Shown here: one piece after another, positions 63,564-64,000 of the stretch
Numbering within the stretch: position 1 is the first letter of the stretch
Layout of the letters: each line of letters starts with the position of its first letter
Assembly (NCBI GenBank): GCA_963708245.1
Contig: OY970201.1
Span: 5,208,001-5,272,000 of the forward strand
DNA from: CAVYXK01 sp963708245
Lineage (GTDB): Bacteria; Pseudomonadota; Alphaproteobacteria; Acetobacterales; Acetobacteraceae
Direction of reading: 5' to 3'
Length of the DNA: 64,000 nucleotides
Program-made: the position numbers and the translations under genes
Notes under the pieces: model-generated
Seen by the model: the letters and a program-made list of their open reading frames with translations, nothing else
The model's database searches: none
What the model was told of the DNA's origin: nothing

Positions 63564-64000
63564 GTGTCCGGTACTTACAACAATGACTTCTCGCTCGGCA
63601 ATGACTGCCGGGTCGTGTTGATCCTCGGCTCACTGGGACGGCTGGATTTTTCGCATGTGATCGGATTCACCGCCAATCAACTGGTGAAGAAGCTGCGCAT
63701 ACCGGTGCTGAACTATCCACCACTCGGTCGCGATGTGCCCGCGGGTTGGGAGGGCTCGTTCGACGTTGAGCGCGCGAACAGCGTGGCCGATGACATGTCC
63801 GTAACCCTGGAGGCGATGTTTTGGAACGGCCAGCGCCTTCCTACAGGACAACTCTATCAGTATCTCAGCGAAGTCGACGGATCTGTATCCACCTATCTGT
63901 TCGAGGGGGTAGCCGTGAACCTGCGCAACGCGGGTACCTTCCACCAGGAACAGACAGTTAAGCAGACGGTTGAGTTCTTCGCACGCCGTCGGGTACGCCA
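63564..64000 (+). CDS. phage tail tube protein, partial
   Basis: From GTG 63564 (GTG 63561 is also in frame), with GGGAGG upstream. At least 145 residues: VSGTYNNDFSLGNDCRVVLI, IGFTANQLVKKLRIPVLNYP, GSFDVERANSVADDMSVTLE and VKQTVEFFARRRVR at the window end. Place directly after the sheath and the GSFDVERAN pattern suggest the tail tube. The gene runs off the edge. Confidence 0.75.
   Translation, partial: MSGTYNNDFSLGNDCRVVLILGSLGRLDFSHVIGFTANQLVKKLRIPVLNYPPLGRDVPAGWEGSFDVERANSVADDMSVTLEAMFWNGQRLPTGQLYQYLSEVDGSVSTYLFEGVAVNLRNAGTFHQEQTVKQTVEFFARRRVR

Noticed and set aside
51409..64000. Gene transfer agent
   Set aside because: The tail is contractile (sheath present) and gene order differs from the RcGTA type; a prophage fits better.
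1..64000. CRISPR array
   Set aside because: No series of equal direct repeats with spacers was seen; the repeats found are a 9-bp tandem, a 19-bp duplication and palindromes.
1..64000. rRNA genes
   Set aside because: No 16S, 23S or 5S conserved blocks were seen.

Overview
This window is high-GC bacterial chromosome. It suggests an alphaproteobacterium, probably near the Acetobacteraceae/Rhodospirillales (inference). The reasons are the housekeeping order (acyltransferase-waaA-lpxK; amidase-PBP1A-prfB-aroE-coaE-dnaQ; thrS-infC), the strong G/C bias at third codon positions, and lipid A/Kdo genes that mark a Gram-negative outer membrane.

Layout. 1-4.8 kb: a decayed IS4-family transposase, a luciferase-like oxidoreductase, a Tat-signal gene stub run into repeat-like DNA, an agmatinase-family hydrolase and a frameshifted GxxExxY gene. 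4.86-8.1 kb: a cobalamin riboswitch in front of a metE that lacks about 115 internal residues, then a proline-racemase-family gene. 8.1-15.1 kb: an S41 peptidase, a broken ABM monooxygenase, a LysE exporter/MFS pair divergent from a TetR regulator with a palindromic operator, accA and rsmB. 15.2-28.4 kb: a complete peptide-type ABC transporter operon, a frameshifted phnW, an M20 amidohydrolase, a BtpA-family gene, tRNA-Thr, phnA and a second alkaline-phosphatase-superfamily enzyme. Read together this looks like a partly decayed aminophosphonate salvage island. 28.5-36.5 kb: two transglutaminase-like proteins, a class III aminotransferase, a second flavin-dependent oxidoreductase, a polytopic membrane protein, a GFA protein and a glycosyltransferase.

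36.5-50.9 kb is the housekeeping core: thrS and infC (infC appears to start at AUA), a haloacid dehalogenase, the Kdo/lipid A cluster, a class V aminotransferase pseudogene carrying a 19-bp tandem duplication over its PLP-lysine codon, amidase, PBP1A, prfB with the classical +1 programmed frameshift, aroE, coaE and dnaQ. After a receiver-like protein that lacks the phosphoacceptor Asp, the rest of the window (51.8 kb to the end) is the structural arm of a contractile-tailed prophage: terminase, portal, scaffold, capsid, connector-like proteins, a tail-fibre/pectate-lyase-like protein, sheath and tube. No integrase or repressor is visible, so the other end lies outside the window.

Several loci (IS transposase, GxxExxY, ABM, phnW, class V aminotransferase, one phage gene) are each broken by a few small changes. 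They may be true pseudogenes or, in part, assembly indels; the raw reads would tell.
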